From the NCBI RefSeq assembly GCF_010993775.1, contig NZ_WOTO01000063.1:1-53023 (forward strand): a DNA stretch of 53,023 bases, read 5' to 3'. Shown here in pieces: positions 9,549-17,239 of this stretch. The notes under the pieces are model-generated. The model did no database searches and had not been told where the DNA came from. It saw nothing but the letters and a program-made list of their open reading frames with translations. The position numbers and the translations under genes were made by a program. The number at the start of each line of letters is the position of its first letter. Within the stretch, counting starts at the first letter, position 1. The stretch is from Fodinicola feengrottensis. Lineage in GTDB: Bacteria; Actinomycetota; Actinomycetes; Mycobacteriales; HKI-0501.

Positions 9549-10829
9549 GTGAGCAAGCAGGGCAGGCGGCGGCGCGTTCAGGAAGATCGGACGAGCGCGC
9601 CGGGAGGGCAGCCGACGCTGTCGCAGGTGGTTATCTCCTCGCTGGTGTCGGCGGCGCAGGATCTGCGCGCCGGCAATGAGGACGCGCCGTACCTGACGGC
9701 TGGGGTGCTGGCCGATCGGCCAGCGCACGAGCGGCCGGCGGTGCAGCGGGCAGTGGCCGAGGTCACTGGGATCTATCTGCGCAATCTGGCTGTTGGCGGC
9801 TGGCTACCGGAGGATCTCGTGCAGATCAGCAACCGGCGGCTCGGCTCCGGGCCGCCGGCGTCCTTCCTTACCGACCAGCTGGCCGCGTTCTGCCAGGGAT
9901 ATGCGCAGAGCACCCTGGACGACCGCTGGAAGGACCAGTTGGCGCAGCTGGAGGCGACGCTCTGGTGGGAGCCGGACGAGCCGCATCTCGGCCAGTGGAT
10001 ACGGCGCGAGGGGCTCGGGCTGCTCAAGACCCTGCTGATGGTGATCGAGCTGCTGGCCCTGCTCGGCGGGCTGCCGGCGCTGCCGGTGATCGTGCCGCCG
10101 CCGGGCAGCGGAGTGGCTGGCGGTGGCCGGCATCACGCGGCCGACGCGAAGGTGCTCGGCAAGGTGCGGGCGCTGCTGGCCAAGGCCGAGTCGACCGAGT
10201 TCGACGAGGAGGCCGAGGCGCTGTCGGCCAAGGCGCAGGAGCTGATGAGCCGGTACGCGCTGACCGAGGCGATGCTGGAGTTCCAGCGTGGCGCCGACCC
10301 GAGGGCGACCACGCATCGGTTCTGGCTCGACGATCCCTACGCGACAGCCAAGTCCGTGCTGGTCAACGAGGTGGCGACCGCCAACCGATGTCGTACGGTG
10401 CTGCACAGCAACCTCGGGTTCGTGGCGGTGCTGGGCGACCCGGTGGACGTGGACTCGACCGTGCTGCTGGCCACCTCGCTGCTGGTTCAGGCGACCCGCG
10501 CGCTGGTGTCCGCCGGCCGGCACGTCACGCGTACGGGCCAGTCGCGGACCCGCTCGTTCCGGCAGGCCTTCCTGCTGTCGTATGCGAACCGGATCGGCGA
10601 GCGGCTGACCGCCGCCAACGAGGCGACCGCGGCGGACGTGTCCAGCGCAGGCGATCTGCTGCCGGTGCTGGCCAGCAAGGCGCTCGCCGTCGAGAACCTG
10701 ATCGCGCAGGACTACCCAGCCTTGGAGAGCAAGCCGATCAAGGTCCGCAACGAGGCCGGCTGGGGTGCCGGCCGGGCCGCCGCGGACGCGGCTCAGCTGG
10801 GGCTGGACCGCAAATCCATGCGGCAATGA
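9549..10829 (+). CDS. DUF2786 domain-containing protein
   Basis: An uninterrupted 426-codon frame from GTG 9549. The middle (about residues 205-245) reads KVRALLAKAESTEFDEEAEA and then ALSAKAQELMSRYAL, the hallmark of DUF2786. A hydrophobic stretch, LLKTLLMVIELLALLGGLPALPVI, lies just before it and could contact or cross the membrane. The N-terminus is basic (KQGRRRRVQEDR). The function of DUF2786 proteins is not established. The gene is free of the indels that mark most neighbours. It ends 43 bases before the methionine aminopeptidase gene on the same strand and may be co-transcribed with it. Confidence 0.75.
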   Translation: MSKQGRRRRVQEDRTSAPGGQPTLSQVVISSLVSAAQDLRAGNEDAPYLTAGVLADRPAHERPAVQRAVAEVTGIYLRNLAVGGWLPEDLVQISNRRLGSGPPASFLTDQLAAFCQGYAQSTLDDRWKDQLAQLEATLWWEPDEPHLGQWIRREGLGLLKTLLMVIELLALLGGLPALPVIVPPPGSGVAGGGRHHAADAKVLGKVRALLAKAESTEFDEEAEALSAKAQELMSRYALTEAMLEFQRGADPRATTHRFWLDDPYATAKSVLVNEVATANRCRTVLHSNLGFVAVLGDPVDVDSTVLLATSLLVQATRALVSAGRHVTRTGQSRTRSFRQAFLLSYANRIGERLTAANEATAADVSSAGDLLPVLASKALAVENLIAQDYPALESKPIKVRNEAGWGAGRAAADAAQLGLDRKSMRQ

Positions 10830-10872
10830 GCCTGTTCTAAAGGAGCGCGCGTCTCGTCGTACGCTGACGTCC

Positions 10873-11739
10873 ATGCCGATGAAGACGCGCGCTCCACTCG
10901 TACCAGGTCAGCTGGCGCCGGCCCGCAAGGTGCCAGCGGACATCCCGCGGCCGGAGTATGTCGGGCGCAAGGCGCCCACGCCGTTCCGAGGCAGCGAGGT
11001 GAAGTCGGCGGACGTGATCGAGCGGATGCGGATCGCCAGCCGGATCGCCGCGCAGGCGCTGCAGGAGGGCGGCAAGCAGGTCCAGCCCGGGGCGACCACC
11101 GACCGGATCGACGAGGTGATCCACGAGTTCCTCTGCGACCACCACGCGTATCCGTCGACGCTGGGCTACCGCGGTTTCCCGAAGTCGTGCTGCACGAGCC
11201 TCAACGAGGTGATCTGCCACGGCATCCCGGACTCGACCGTCATCCAGGACGGCGATATCTGCAACATCGACGTGACCGCGTTCATCGGCGGCGTGCACGG
11301 CGACACCAACGCGACCTTCCTGGCCGGCGAGGTGAGCGAGGAGGCCCGGCTGCTGGTGGAGCGTACGCACGAGGCCACCTTGCGGGGCATCAAGGCGGTG
11401 GCGCCCGGCCGCAAGATCAACGTGATCGGCCGGGTCATCTCGTCGTACGCCAAACGCTTCGGCTACGGAGTGGTGAGGGACTTCACCGGCCACGGTGTCG
11501 GTGGTGAGACGTTCCACAGCGGGCTATACGTGCCGCATTACGACAATCCTGAGCTGCAGACGGTCATCGAGACCGGGATGACCTTCACCATCGAGCCGAT
11601 GATCACCATCGGCGACTACCGGCACGACACCTGGGAGGACGGCTGGACCGTGGTCACCAAGGACCGCAGCTGGACCGCTCAGTTCGAGCACACCCTGGTG
11701 GTCACCGACGACGGCTGCGAGATCCTGACGGTGCCCTAG
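10873..11739 (+). CDS. map: Methionine aminopeptidase, type I
   Basis: This cytoplasmic dimetal enzyme removes the initiator methionine from nascent proteins. All signature residues can be read in order: the substrate-side His of CHGIPDS, the metal ligands Asp in NIDVTAF and Asp in GDTNATF, His in GHGVGGETFH, Glu in TIEPMI and Glu in QFEHT. The N-terminal extension (KTRAPLVPGQLAPARKVPADIPRPEYVGRK) is the proline-rich linker typical of one actinobacterial MAP paralogue. The start is ATG 10873 (ATG 10879 is possible). The frame is intact, about 288 residues. Confidence 0.93.
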   Translation: MPMKTRAPLVPGQLAPARKVPADIPRPEYVGRKAPTPFRGSEVKSADVIERMRIASRIAAQALQEGGKQVQPGATTDRIDEVIHEFLCDHHAYPSTLGYRGFPKSCCTSLNEVICHGIPDSTVIQDGDICNIDVTAFIGGVHGDTNATFLAGEVSEEARLLVERTHEATLRGIKAVAPGRKINVIGRVISSYAKRFGYGVVRDFTGHGVGGETFHSGLYVPHYDNPELQTVIETGMTFTIEPMITIGDYRHDTWEDGWTVVTKDRSWTAQFEHTLVVTDDGCEILTVP

Positions 11740-11766
11740 TCTCCTTGGTCGCTAGAACGCAGGACA

Positions 11767-12033
11767 CTAGCGAACCCGGGTGAGAACCGCGTACCAGTCG
11801 GGCGTGTCGACTCGGCGTAGGTCCGCCATCTGCCACTTCTCCCGGCCGATGACGAAGGTTTCGCCGGGCCGCAGGTCCCTGTTCGCCGGCGCCGCGTCGG
11901 TCGCCTTCACCGCCAGCACCACGCTGGGCGTGCCGTCGTCCTCGCGGGAGGCGCTGACGCCGGTGATGGTGCCGGCACTGGTCGGGTGCTCGACCCCGTG
12001 CCGGATGATGAGCTTGTTCGCTGGGTATGTCAT
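11767..12033 (-). CDS. Small hypothetical protein
   Basis: An 88-codon frame from ATG 12033 reading TYPANKLIIRHGVEHPTSAG, then VVLAVKATDAAPANRDLRPGETFVIGREKW and ending WYAVLTRVR. It looks like a small beta-rich domain in which a ligand or ring-like feature (PGETFVIG) recurs in actinobacterial hypothetical proteins. I cannot assign a function. It converges on map, with 27 bases between stops, and is divergent from the HAD phosphatase gene, so the promoter for both probably lies in 12034-12197. Confidence 0.6.
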   Translation of the reverse strand: MTYPANKLIIRHGVEHPTSAGTITGVSASREDDGTPSVVLAVKATDAAPANRDLRPGETFVIGREKWQMADLRRVDTPDWYAVLTRVR

Positions 12034-12197
12034 GAGGTCTTGGGCGCGGTCCTGGTGCGTCGGGATGGGTGGGCTGGGCATGAACGTACGGGCAGAACCA
12101 TGCCATGTCCATCATGCGGCGGGCTGACATCGGTGTTCGGTGACGCCGGCCACACGAAGAGGCAGGTTTTGTCGTTGGGGGCCGGCATTATGAGGGC

Positions 12198-12926
12198 ATG
12201 ACTCTCGATGCGGTGATCTTCGACTGGGGCGGCACCCTGACACCTTGGCACGTTATCGACGTGGCCGATTCCTGGGCGGTTTATGCCCGGGCGTATGGGT
12301 CTGTCGACGCGGACTCGGTGACCAGGGCGCTTGCGGCGGCCGAGGAAAACGCGTGGTTGCGCAGCCGGGACGAGCATCGCAGCACGACGTATGCCGACAT
12401 CGTTCGCTCGGCGGGCCTGGAGCCCCTTGGGGAGGCGCATGACCGCGCTTTCGCGGCATACCAGGAGTGGTTCGCGCCGCACACCTTCATCGATCCGGAC
12501 GTGCCGCCGCTGTTCGCCGCCCTCGCCGAGCGCGGCCTCAAGGTCGGCGTCCTGTCGAACACGATCTGGCCGCGTGCGGCACATGAGGAGGTTTTCGCTC
12601 GGGACGGCATCCTCGACCTGATCGACGGCGCCGCGTATACGTCGGAGCTGCCGTGGACCAAGCCGCATCCGAAAGCCTTCCAAGCCGCGATGGCCGCTGT
12701 CGGTGCGACGGACGCGAGCCGTTGTGTCTTCGTCGGTGACCGGCTCTTTGACGACGTCTACGGCTCCCAGGCGGTCGGGATGAAGGCGGCCTGGGTGCCG
12801 CATTCGGAGATTCCGGCATGGCAGCGCGGTCACACCGAAGGTGAGCCCGACGCCGTCCTGCACCGCCTGTCCGAGCTGCTGCCCGCCATCGACCAGTGGA
12901 GTAACAAAGGCGCCGTTAGCGGTTGA
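12198..12926 (+). CDS. HAD-superfamily hydrolase
   Basis: A haloacid-dehalogenase-like phosphatase of about 242 residues. Motif I is FDWGGTL, with the nucleophile Asp but Gly in place of the usual second Asp. Motif II is VLSNTIW, motif III the Lys of WTKPHPK, and motif IV FVGDRLFDD. The missing motif I acid/base Asp is found in some HAD subfamilies and could mean a reduced or altered phosphatase activity. The substrate is unknown. The frame is intact. It overlaps by 11 bases the end of the convergent nucleotidyltransferase gene. Confidence 0.85.
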   Translation: MTLDAVIFDWGGTLTPWHVIDVADSWAVYARAYGSVDADSVTRALAAAEENAWLRSRDEHRSTTYADIVRSAGLEPLGEAHDRAFAAYQEWFAPHTFIDPDVPPLFAALAERGLKVGVLSNTIWPRAAHEEVFARDGILDLIDGAAYTSELPWTKPHPKAFQAAMAAVGATDASRCVFVGDRLFDDVYGSQAVGMKAAWVPHSEIPAWQRGHTEGEPDAVLHRLSELLPAIDQWSNKGAVSG

Positions 12927-13725
12927 CCAGCGCCTGGGCTGACTCGATGACCATCGCGGCATAGTCGCGTACGTCCCGGCGGCGGGACAGGTGGGTGGGG
13001 TGGTAGAGAGCGACCGGCCACCCGCGCCGGTACGCAGCCGCAACGCCTCTTTGGCGATCCGGTGCCATCGCGCTGCGAACGTTCCCAGTGCGTAATGGCA
13101 CGCGCCCTGTTTGGACGCGATGTTGCCGGTCGCGAGCGTGTAGTGCAACCGTGTCACCCCTGGCACAGTCCACGACGTCTCGAAGTCGCTGAGTGACACC
13201 ACGCCGGCCCGGCTGGCCAGTCGCGTCGAGCGGTCCAGCCGGCGCCGCCAGTAGTGGTCGAGGTTGCCGGTGGTCCACCGGGTGAGCAGCTCCGGATCCG
13301 TCCAGATCTCCAGGTCGGCGGGCTGTGGGCCGCGAAGGGGCACGCCATAGCGGGCCAGCGTGTGCCAGGTGACCGGGTTGGGCGGGCTGCCGTCTGGGGT
13401 GAAGCGGCCGCCGTGGCTGGCGGGGGCGGCGGCGGTCGTCGGCGCCCCCGCGCGGAAGGTCCTCCCACGTCACGTACACACCGTCCAGGAACGGGCGGCG
13501 GCGGTTACGGAGCTTCGCGTGCACCTCGGCCAACGTGCCGAGCGCGGTCGTGTCCGGCCGGTCGGCCGTGACGGCGACGAAGTCGATATCGCTGCTGTGC
13601 GGCTGGAAGTCGCCGAGCGCGGCGGATCCTTCCAGGTAGAACCCCTCGACCAGGCCAGGGGCCAGCGCGTCGACGGCTTCCAGATAGCCGACGACCGATT
13701 CGGTCACCATCGAATGAAGAGGCAT
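12916..13725 (-). CDS. AadA-like nucleotidyltransferase (frameshifted)
   Basis: The N-terminus shows the nucleotidyltransferase pattern YLEGSAALGDFQPHSSDIDFVAVT, with the G-S box and the DxD of SDIDF that bind Mg-nucleotide. This is followed by PFLDGVYVTWEDL. The C-terminal helical part contains LLTRWTTGNLDHYW, TRLHYTLATGNIASKQGACHYAL and WHRIAKEALRLR, as in aminoglycoside adenylyltransferase-type proteins (C-terminal DUF4111). It may adenylylate an antibiotic or another small molecule; resistance is inference only. Frame changes near 13440-13470 and near 13030 are needed. ATG 13725 is taken as start; ATG 13710 is possible. Confidence 0.7.
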   Translation of the reverse strand: MPLHSMVTESVVGYLEAVDALAPGLVEGFYLEGSAALGDFQPHSSDIDFVAVTADRPDTTALGTLAEVHAKLRNRRRPFLDGVYVTWEDLPRGGADDRRRPRQPRRPLHPRRQPAQPGHLAHAGPLWRAPSRPTARRPGDLDGSGAAHPVDHRQPRPLLAAPAGPLDATGQPGRRGVTQRLRDVVDCARGDTVALHARDRQHRVQTGRVPLRTGNVRSAMAPDRQRGVAAAYRRGWPVALYHPTHLSRRRDVRDYAAMVIESAQALVNR

Positions 13726-13850
13726 CGGAGTTAGTTTGCAACGACCGCTTTTCACCCTGTGATCAGGGGCCTACCCACTGAATCGGAAGATGTCCGGATT
13801 GTAACCCGATCAAGGTTTTCGTCGGGTTGAAATGCCTTGACGTGAGTCGG

Positions 13851-14285
13851 TCAACTGCCTGGGAAAGCGACCGTGGCGGGGCTGTTCGGCGTGGCGCGCT
13901 GTCGCCACTGGGTGGCTCTCACGGCCGTCTCGGTGAGCGCTTGTACGGCGGCCTGCCGGTCGGCTCCCTGGGTGGCCGGGACCGCGGCCCGCCAGAGCCC
14001 GGCGAGCCGCTCCTCCTCCAGGGTGACCGCGAGCCGGCGGCCGTCCGCGCCGGTGGTGACCGCGAAGGGCAGTTTGTACGCGGCGCTCGCGGCTTGCGGG
14101 ATGACCCCGGCGGCGGTCAGCTGAGTGACGAGACTGTCCCGGCGGTGCTGGTGGGCGGTTTGCGAGTCCTGTGCCAGCGCCAGGTCGTTGCCGGTCAGAT
14201 GCGCGCCGATCACGCCGTAGGCGTAGTTGGCCGCGTGTTCGCCGGCGAGCGCGGCTTGGAGCGCGGCGGCGCCGGTCAGGCTCAT
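13851..14285 (-). CDS. Ferritin-like DUF4439 protein
   Basis: A 144-residue, all-helical protein reading GEHAANYAYGVIGAHLTG, HQHRRDSL and ATQWRQRATP, the pattern of the DUF4439 ferritin-like family. Its ATG overlaps the stop of the lipoprotein gene upstream (ATGA at 14282-14285), so the two are one translational unit. In actinobacteria this pair normally sits next to rimP, in the opposite direction, as here. No metal role has been shown for it; E and H residues that could bind iron are present (GEHAANYAYG). Confidence 0.75.
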   Translation of the reverse strand: MSLTGAAALQAALAGEHAANYAYGVIGAHLTGNDLALAQDSQTAHQHRRDSLVTQLTAAGVIPQAASAAYKLPFAVTTGADGRRLAVTLEEERLAGLWRAAVPATQGADRQAAVQALTETAVRATQWRQRATPNSPATVAFPGS

Positions 14286-14793
14286 GTCAGCACCTCGAGA
14301 TGGCTGGCCTCGGCCGCCGCGAGGCTGGCCAGCAGGGCGGCCTCGGCGTCCGCGGCGATGAGGCAGCCGGCCACCGCGGCCGTGGTCTGCTGCTTTTCCA
14401 GGCCCGCCAACGTCTGCCGCGCACTGCTGGACGATCCGCCGGCGAGCGAGCCGTCCGGGGTCACCGATCCGTGTTGTCCCGATGGCGACGGAGATGGATC
14501 GGGATCGGGATCGCGCCGGGCCAGCAGCGCGGCCAGCGCCTTGACGTGGGGGCGGCGTGGTCCGCTCGTACGCCGGCGAGCTGGTCGGCCAGCGAGCTGT
14601 GGCCGCCGATTGCCGAGTCGTAGCCGGCCAGCAATGCCTGCTCCGCCTTCAGCAGGCTGGTCAGCGCGGTGGTGACCGGATCCGGCGCGGCCGGCGCGGC
14701 GGGCTCACCCGTACAGCCAGCGACCAGACCCGTACCGCCAGCAACGGTGAGGGACGCGACGGCAGTCAGCATCGCTCGCCGGCTTTGCCCCAC
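14282..14793 (-). CDS. Ferritin-like lipoprotein with possible Tat signal (frameshifted)
   Basis: The N-terminus GQSRRAMLTAVASLTVAGGTGLVAGC has twin arginines followed by a hydrophobic run and a lipobox ending in Cys, so a Tat-exported lipoprotein is likely. The mature part is helical (LTSLLKAEQALLAGYDSAIG, then KQQTTAAVAGCLIAADAEAALLASLAAAEASHLEVL), like the partner DUF4439 gene. Two extra C on the coding strand in the run near 14555-14560 break the frame; without them it reads DHAAHVKALAALLARR. A proline/serine-rich linker (DPDPDPSPSPS) divides the two halves. Confidence 0.65.
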
Positions 14794-15062
14794 CTGTCCG
14801 CCTTTCGCTGCCGGCCACCGGAAATCGGCCCGGCGACTAGTACGTCATTGTTCCAGCCGGGTACGACGGCGGGCGGATCGGGGAGCCGCTATCGGGTCCC
14901 ATACCAAACCGGTCCACGACCGCCGCGAGATCTCCATGTGAGCCGACCGTCCCCGGAGCGGATATCCTCGCGGCAAGTGGTTTGAGCGGCCATAACTGCA
15001 CAGGGCGCCGGCTGGGGGGAGTTGTCCGGCCGGGGCCGTCGCGTCGGTTGGGGGAGGTGCCC

Positions 15063-15660
15063 GTGGCGGGTAGGACATCGAAGCAGTCACCGGCGGCGCG
15101 GGAGCGCGCCGGCCGACCCAAAGCCGTGCAGACACCGGAAAAGAACCGGCGAACGGCGGCCGAGTTGCGGCCGGCGGTCCGGCAGGTGGTCGAGACGGCC
15201 GGGTATGACCTGGAGGACCTGACGGTCAGTCGGGCCGGCAGGCGGGACGTGTTGCGGGTGGTCGTGGACCGCGACGGCGGCGTTGACCTGGACGCGGTCG
15301 CCGAGGTGTCGCGGGAGATCTCCCGCGAGCTGGACCGGCACGACGACGGTTTCGACAGCCCGCCGTACACCCTTGAGGTCACTTCACCGGGAGTCGACCG
15401 GCCGCTGACGCAGCCACGGCACTGGCGGCGTAACGTCGGTCGGCTGGTCGCGGTGACCGCCGCCGGCACCGGGCTGACCGCCCCGGATCGCGGCCGCTGA
15501 CGAGTCCGGCGTCCGGTTGAACACCGACGACGGCGCGCGGGACTGGGAGTACGCGCAGCTTGGGCCCGGCCGGGTGAAAGTGGAGTTCGGCGCGGCTACC
15601 ACCCAGAAAACCGCTGAGCAGCCCAGCGGCCAGCAGCGTGACGAAGAGGAGTCGCCGTGA
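15063..15660 (+). CDS. rimP: Ribosome maturation factor RimP (frameshifted)
   Basis: RimP helps mature the 30S ribosomal subunit. The core shows LRPAVRQVVETAGYDLEDLTV, VLRVVVDRDGGVDLDAVAEV and the signature TLEVTSPGVDRPL. The start GTG 15063 follows a GGGAGG by five bases and gives a basic N-terminal extension (AGRTSKQSPAARERAGRPK). An indel near 15477-15485 would stop the frame at 15500; correction gives LTGRIAAADESGVRLNTDDG and an end at TGA 15658-15660, which overlaps the nusA GTG. About 268 bases upstream, between this and the divergent lipoprotein gene, should hold the promoter of the whole operon. Confidence 0.9.
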
Positions 15661-16756
15661 ATATCGACATCGCCGCACTGCGGGCGGTGGAGCGCGAACG
15701 GGAGATCTCGTTCGACACCATCATCGCGGCCATCGAGAGCGCGCTTCTCACCGCGTACCGACACACCGACGACGCCCACTCGCACGCCCGGGTGGAAGTG
15801 GACCGCAAGACCGGGCAGGCCCGGGTGTGGGCCACCGAGACCGGGCCGGAGGGCGAGGTGCTCCGGGAGTACGACGACACTCCGGCCGACTTCGGCCGGA
15901 TCGCCACCATGACCGCGAAGCAGGTCATCCTGCAGCGGCTCCGGGAGGCCACCGACGACGTGACCTTCGGCGAGTTCGTCGGCAAGGAGGGCGAAGTCGT
16001 CGCCGGCATCGTGCAGCGCGCGACAACGCCCGGGCCGAGCGTGGTCTGGTGCAGGTGTCGCTCGGCAAGATCGAGGCCACCCTGCCGCCGGCCGAGCAGG
16101 TGCCCGGCGAGCAGTACACCCACGGCTCCCGGCTCAAGTGCCTGGTGATCGGCGTCACGAAGGGTATGCGCGGCCCGCAGGTCACGCTGTCCCGCAGTCA
16201 CCCGAACCTGGTCCGGAAGTTGTTCGCGCTGGAGGTCCCGGAGATCGACGACGGCACCGTGCTCATCTCCGCGGTGGCCCGGGAGGCCGGTCACCGGTCC
16301 AAGATCGCGGTGAGTACGAAGGCCGAGGGCGTCAACGCGAAGGGCGCCTGCATCGGGCCGATGGGTTCGCGCGTACGAGCGGTGACCAGCGAGCTGCACG
16401 GCGAGAAGATCGACATCGTCGACTACTCCGAGGACCCGGCCGAGTTCGTCGGCAACGCGCTGTCGCCAGCGAAGGCGCTGAAGGTCGAGGTGGTCAGCGC
16501 CGCCGAGAAGTCCGCCCGGGTGACTGTGCCGGACTACCAGCTGTCGCTGGCGATCGGCAAGGAAGGCCAGAACGCCCGGCTCGCGGCCCGGCTGACCGGC
16601 TGGCGGATCGACATCCGCAGCGACGCCGCCGACGGCGCTGGGACGCAAGACCCACGGCCGCAGAACCGGGCGGCCGGTGGGCCGCCGCCGGGTCGCCGGC
16701 CGAAAAGTCTTCCGGACTCCACGTCCGGTCATGCTCCTCGTACGACGGCGGGGTAG
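15657..16756 (+). CDS. nusA: Transcription termination/antitermination factor NusA (frameshifted)
   Basis: The N-terminal RNA-polymerase-binding domain starts NIDIAALRAVEREREISFDTII, followed by an S1 domain (GEVVAGIVQRDNARAERGLVQVSLG after correction) and KH domains (VNAKGACIGPMGSRVRAV, and LAIGKEGQNARLAARLTGW). An extra GC in the gcgcgcg at 16016-16022 breaks the frame. The start is GTG 15657, overlapping the rimP stop. The end lacks the acidic repeats of proteobacterial NusA, as is normal for Actinobacteria, and finishes in a proline/arginine-rich tail. Confidence 0.93.
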
Positions 16757-16771
16757 ACTAACTACGGCTCG

Positions 16772-17092
16772 GTGCCCGGGTCTGGTTTTACGGCGTATTT
16801 TTCACGTGACTTTCGTACGATCTGGAGCGTTGACATCTCTGACGGTCCGGTTCGCACGTGCGTGGGTTGCCGGGAGCGGGCAGTGGCCACAGATCTTCTG
16901 CGTGTGGTCCTGGTCGGACACGAGGTAGTGGCCGACCCGGCACACAGGCTGCCGGGACGAGGGGCATGGTTGCACCCCGTCGAGGGTTGTCTCGCATTGG
17001 CGGAACGGCGGCGCGCCTTCGGGCGCGCATTGCGTGTGTCCGGGTTCGCGCCCGACACGGCGACCGTTCGTACGCATGTGGCGCAGCGGTAA
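16772..17092 (+). CDS. ylxR: YlxR family RNA/nucleic-acid-binding protein
   Basis: The family signature PVRTCVGCRERA is followed by DLLRVVLVG, LPGRGAWLHPVEGCLALAERRRAFGRAL, all expected of YlxR (DUF448). It lies between nusA and infB in its conserved place. GTG 16772 is the first possible start, but most family members begin only a few residues before the VRTC motif (about 16848), so the N-terminal 25 codons may be untranslated leader. YlxR has been proposed as a nucleoid- or RNA-binding regulator. The 147 bases to infB show no gene. Confidence 0.85.
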   Translation: MPGSGFTAYFSRDFRTIWSVDISDGPVRTCVGCRERAVATDLLRVVLVGHEVVADPAHRLPGRGAWLHPVEGCLALAERRRAFGRALRVSGFAPDTATVRTHVAQR

Positions 17093-17239
17093 CGCAAGAG
17101 TGTGGATCACCAGATCCGCGCCAGAGAACAGAAGTGAGTCGATCCGGTATGAGCACGCGATGAAGTCGCCAGCATGAACAGGCTTCAGCACTAACCGTGG
17201 GATCGAGCGGGTCAGCCGCCGGTCCCGGTAAGGAGACCA

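Noticed and set aside
12916..13725. Confirmed aminoglycoside-resistance gene
   Set aside because: The nucleotidyltransferase fold is clear, but many AadA-like chromosomal proteins have other or unknown substrates, so no resistance is claimed.
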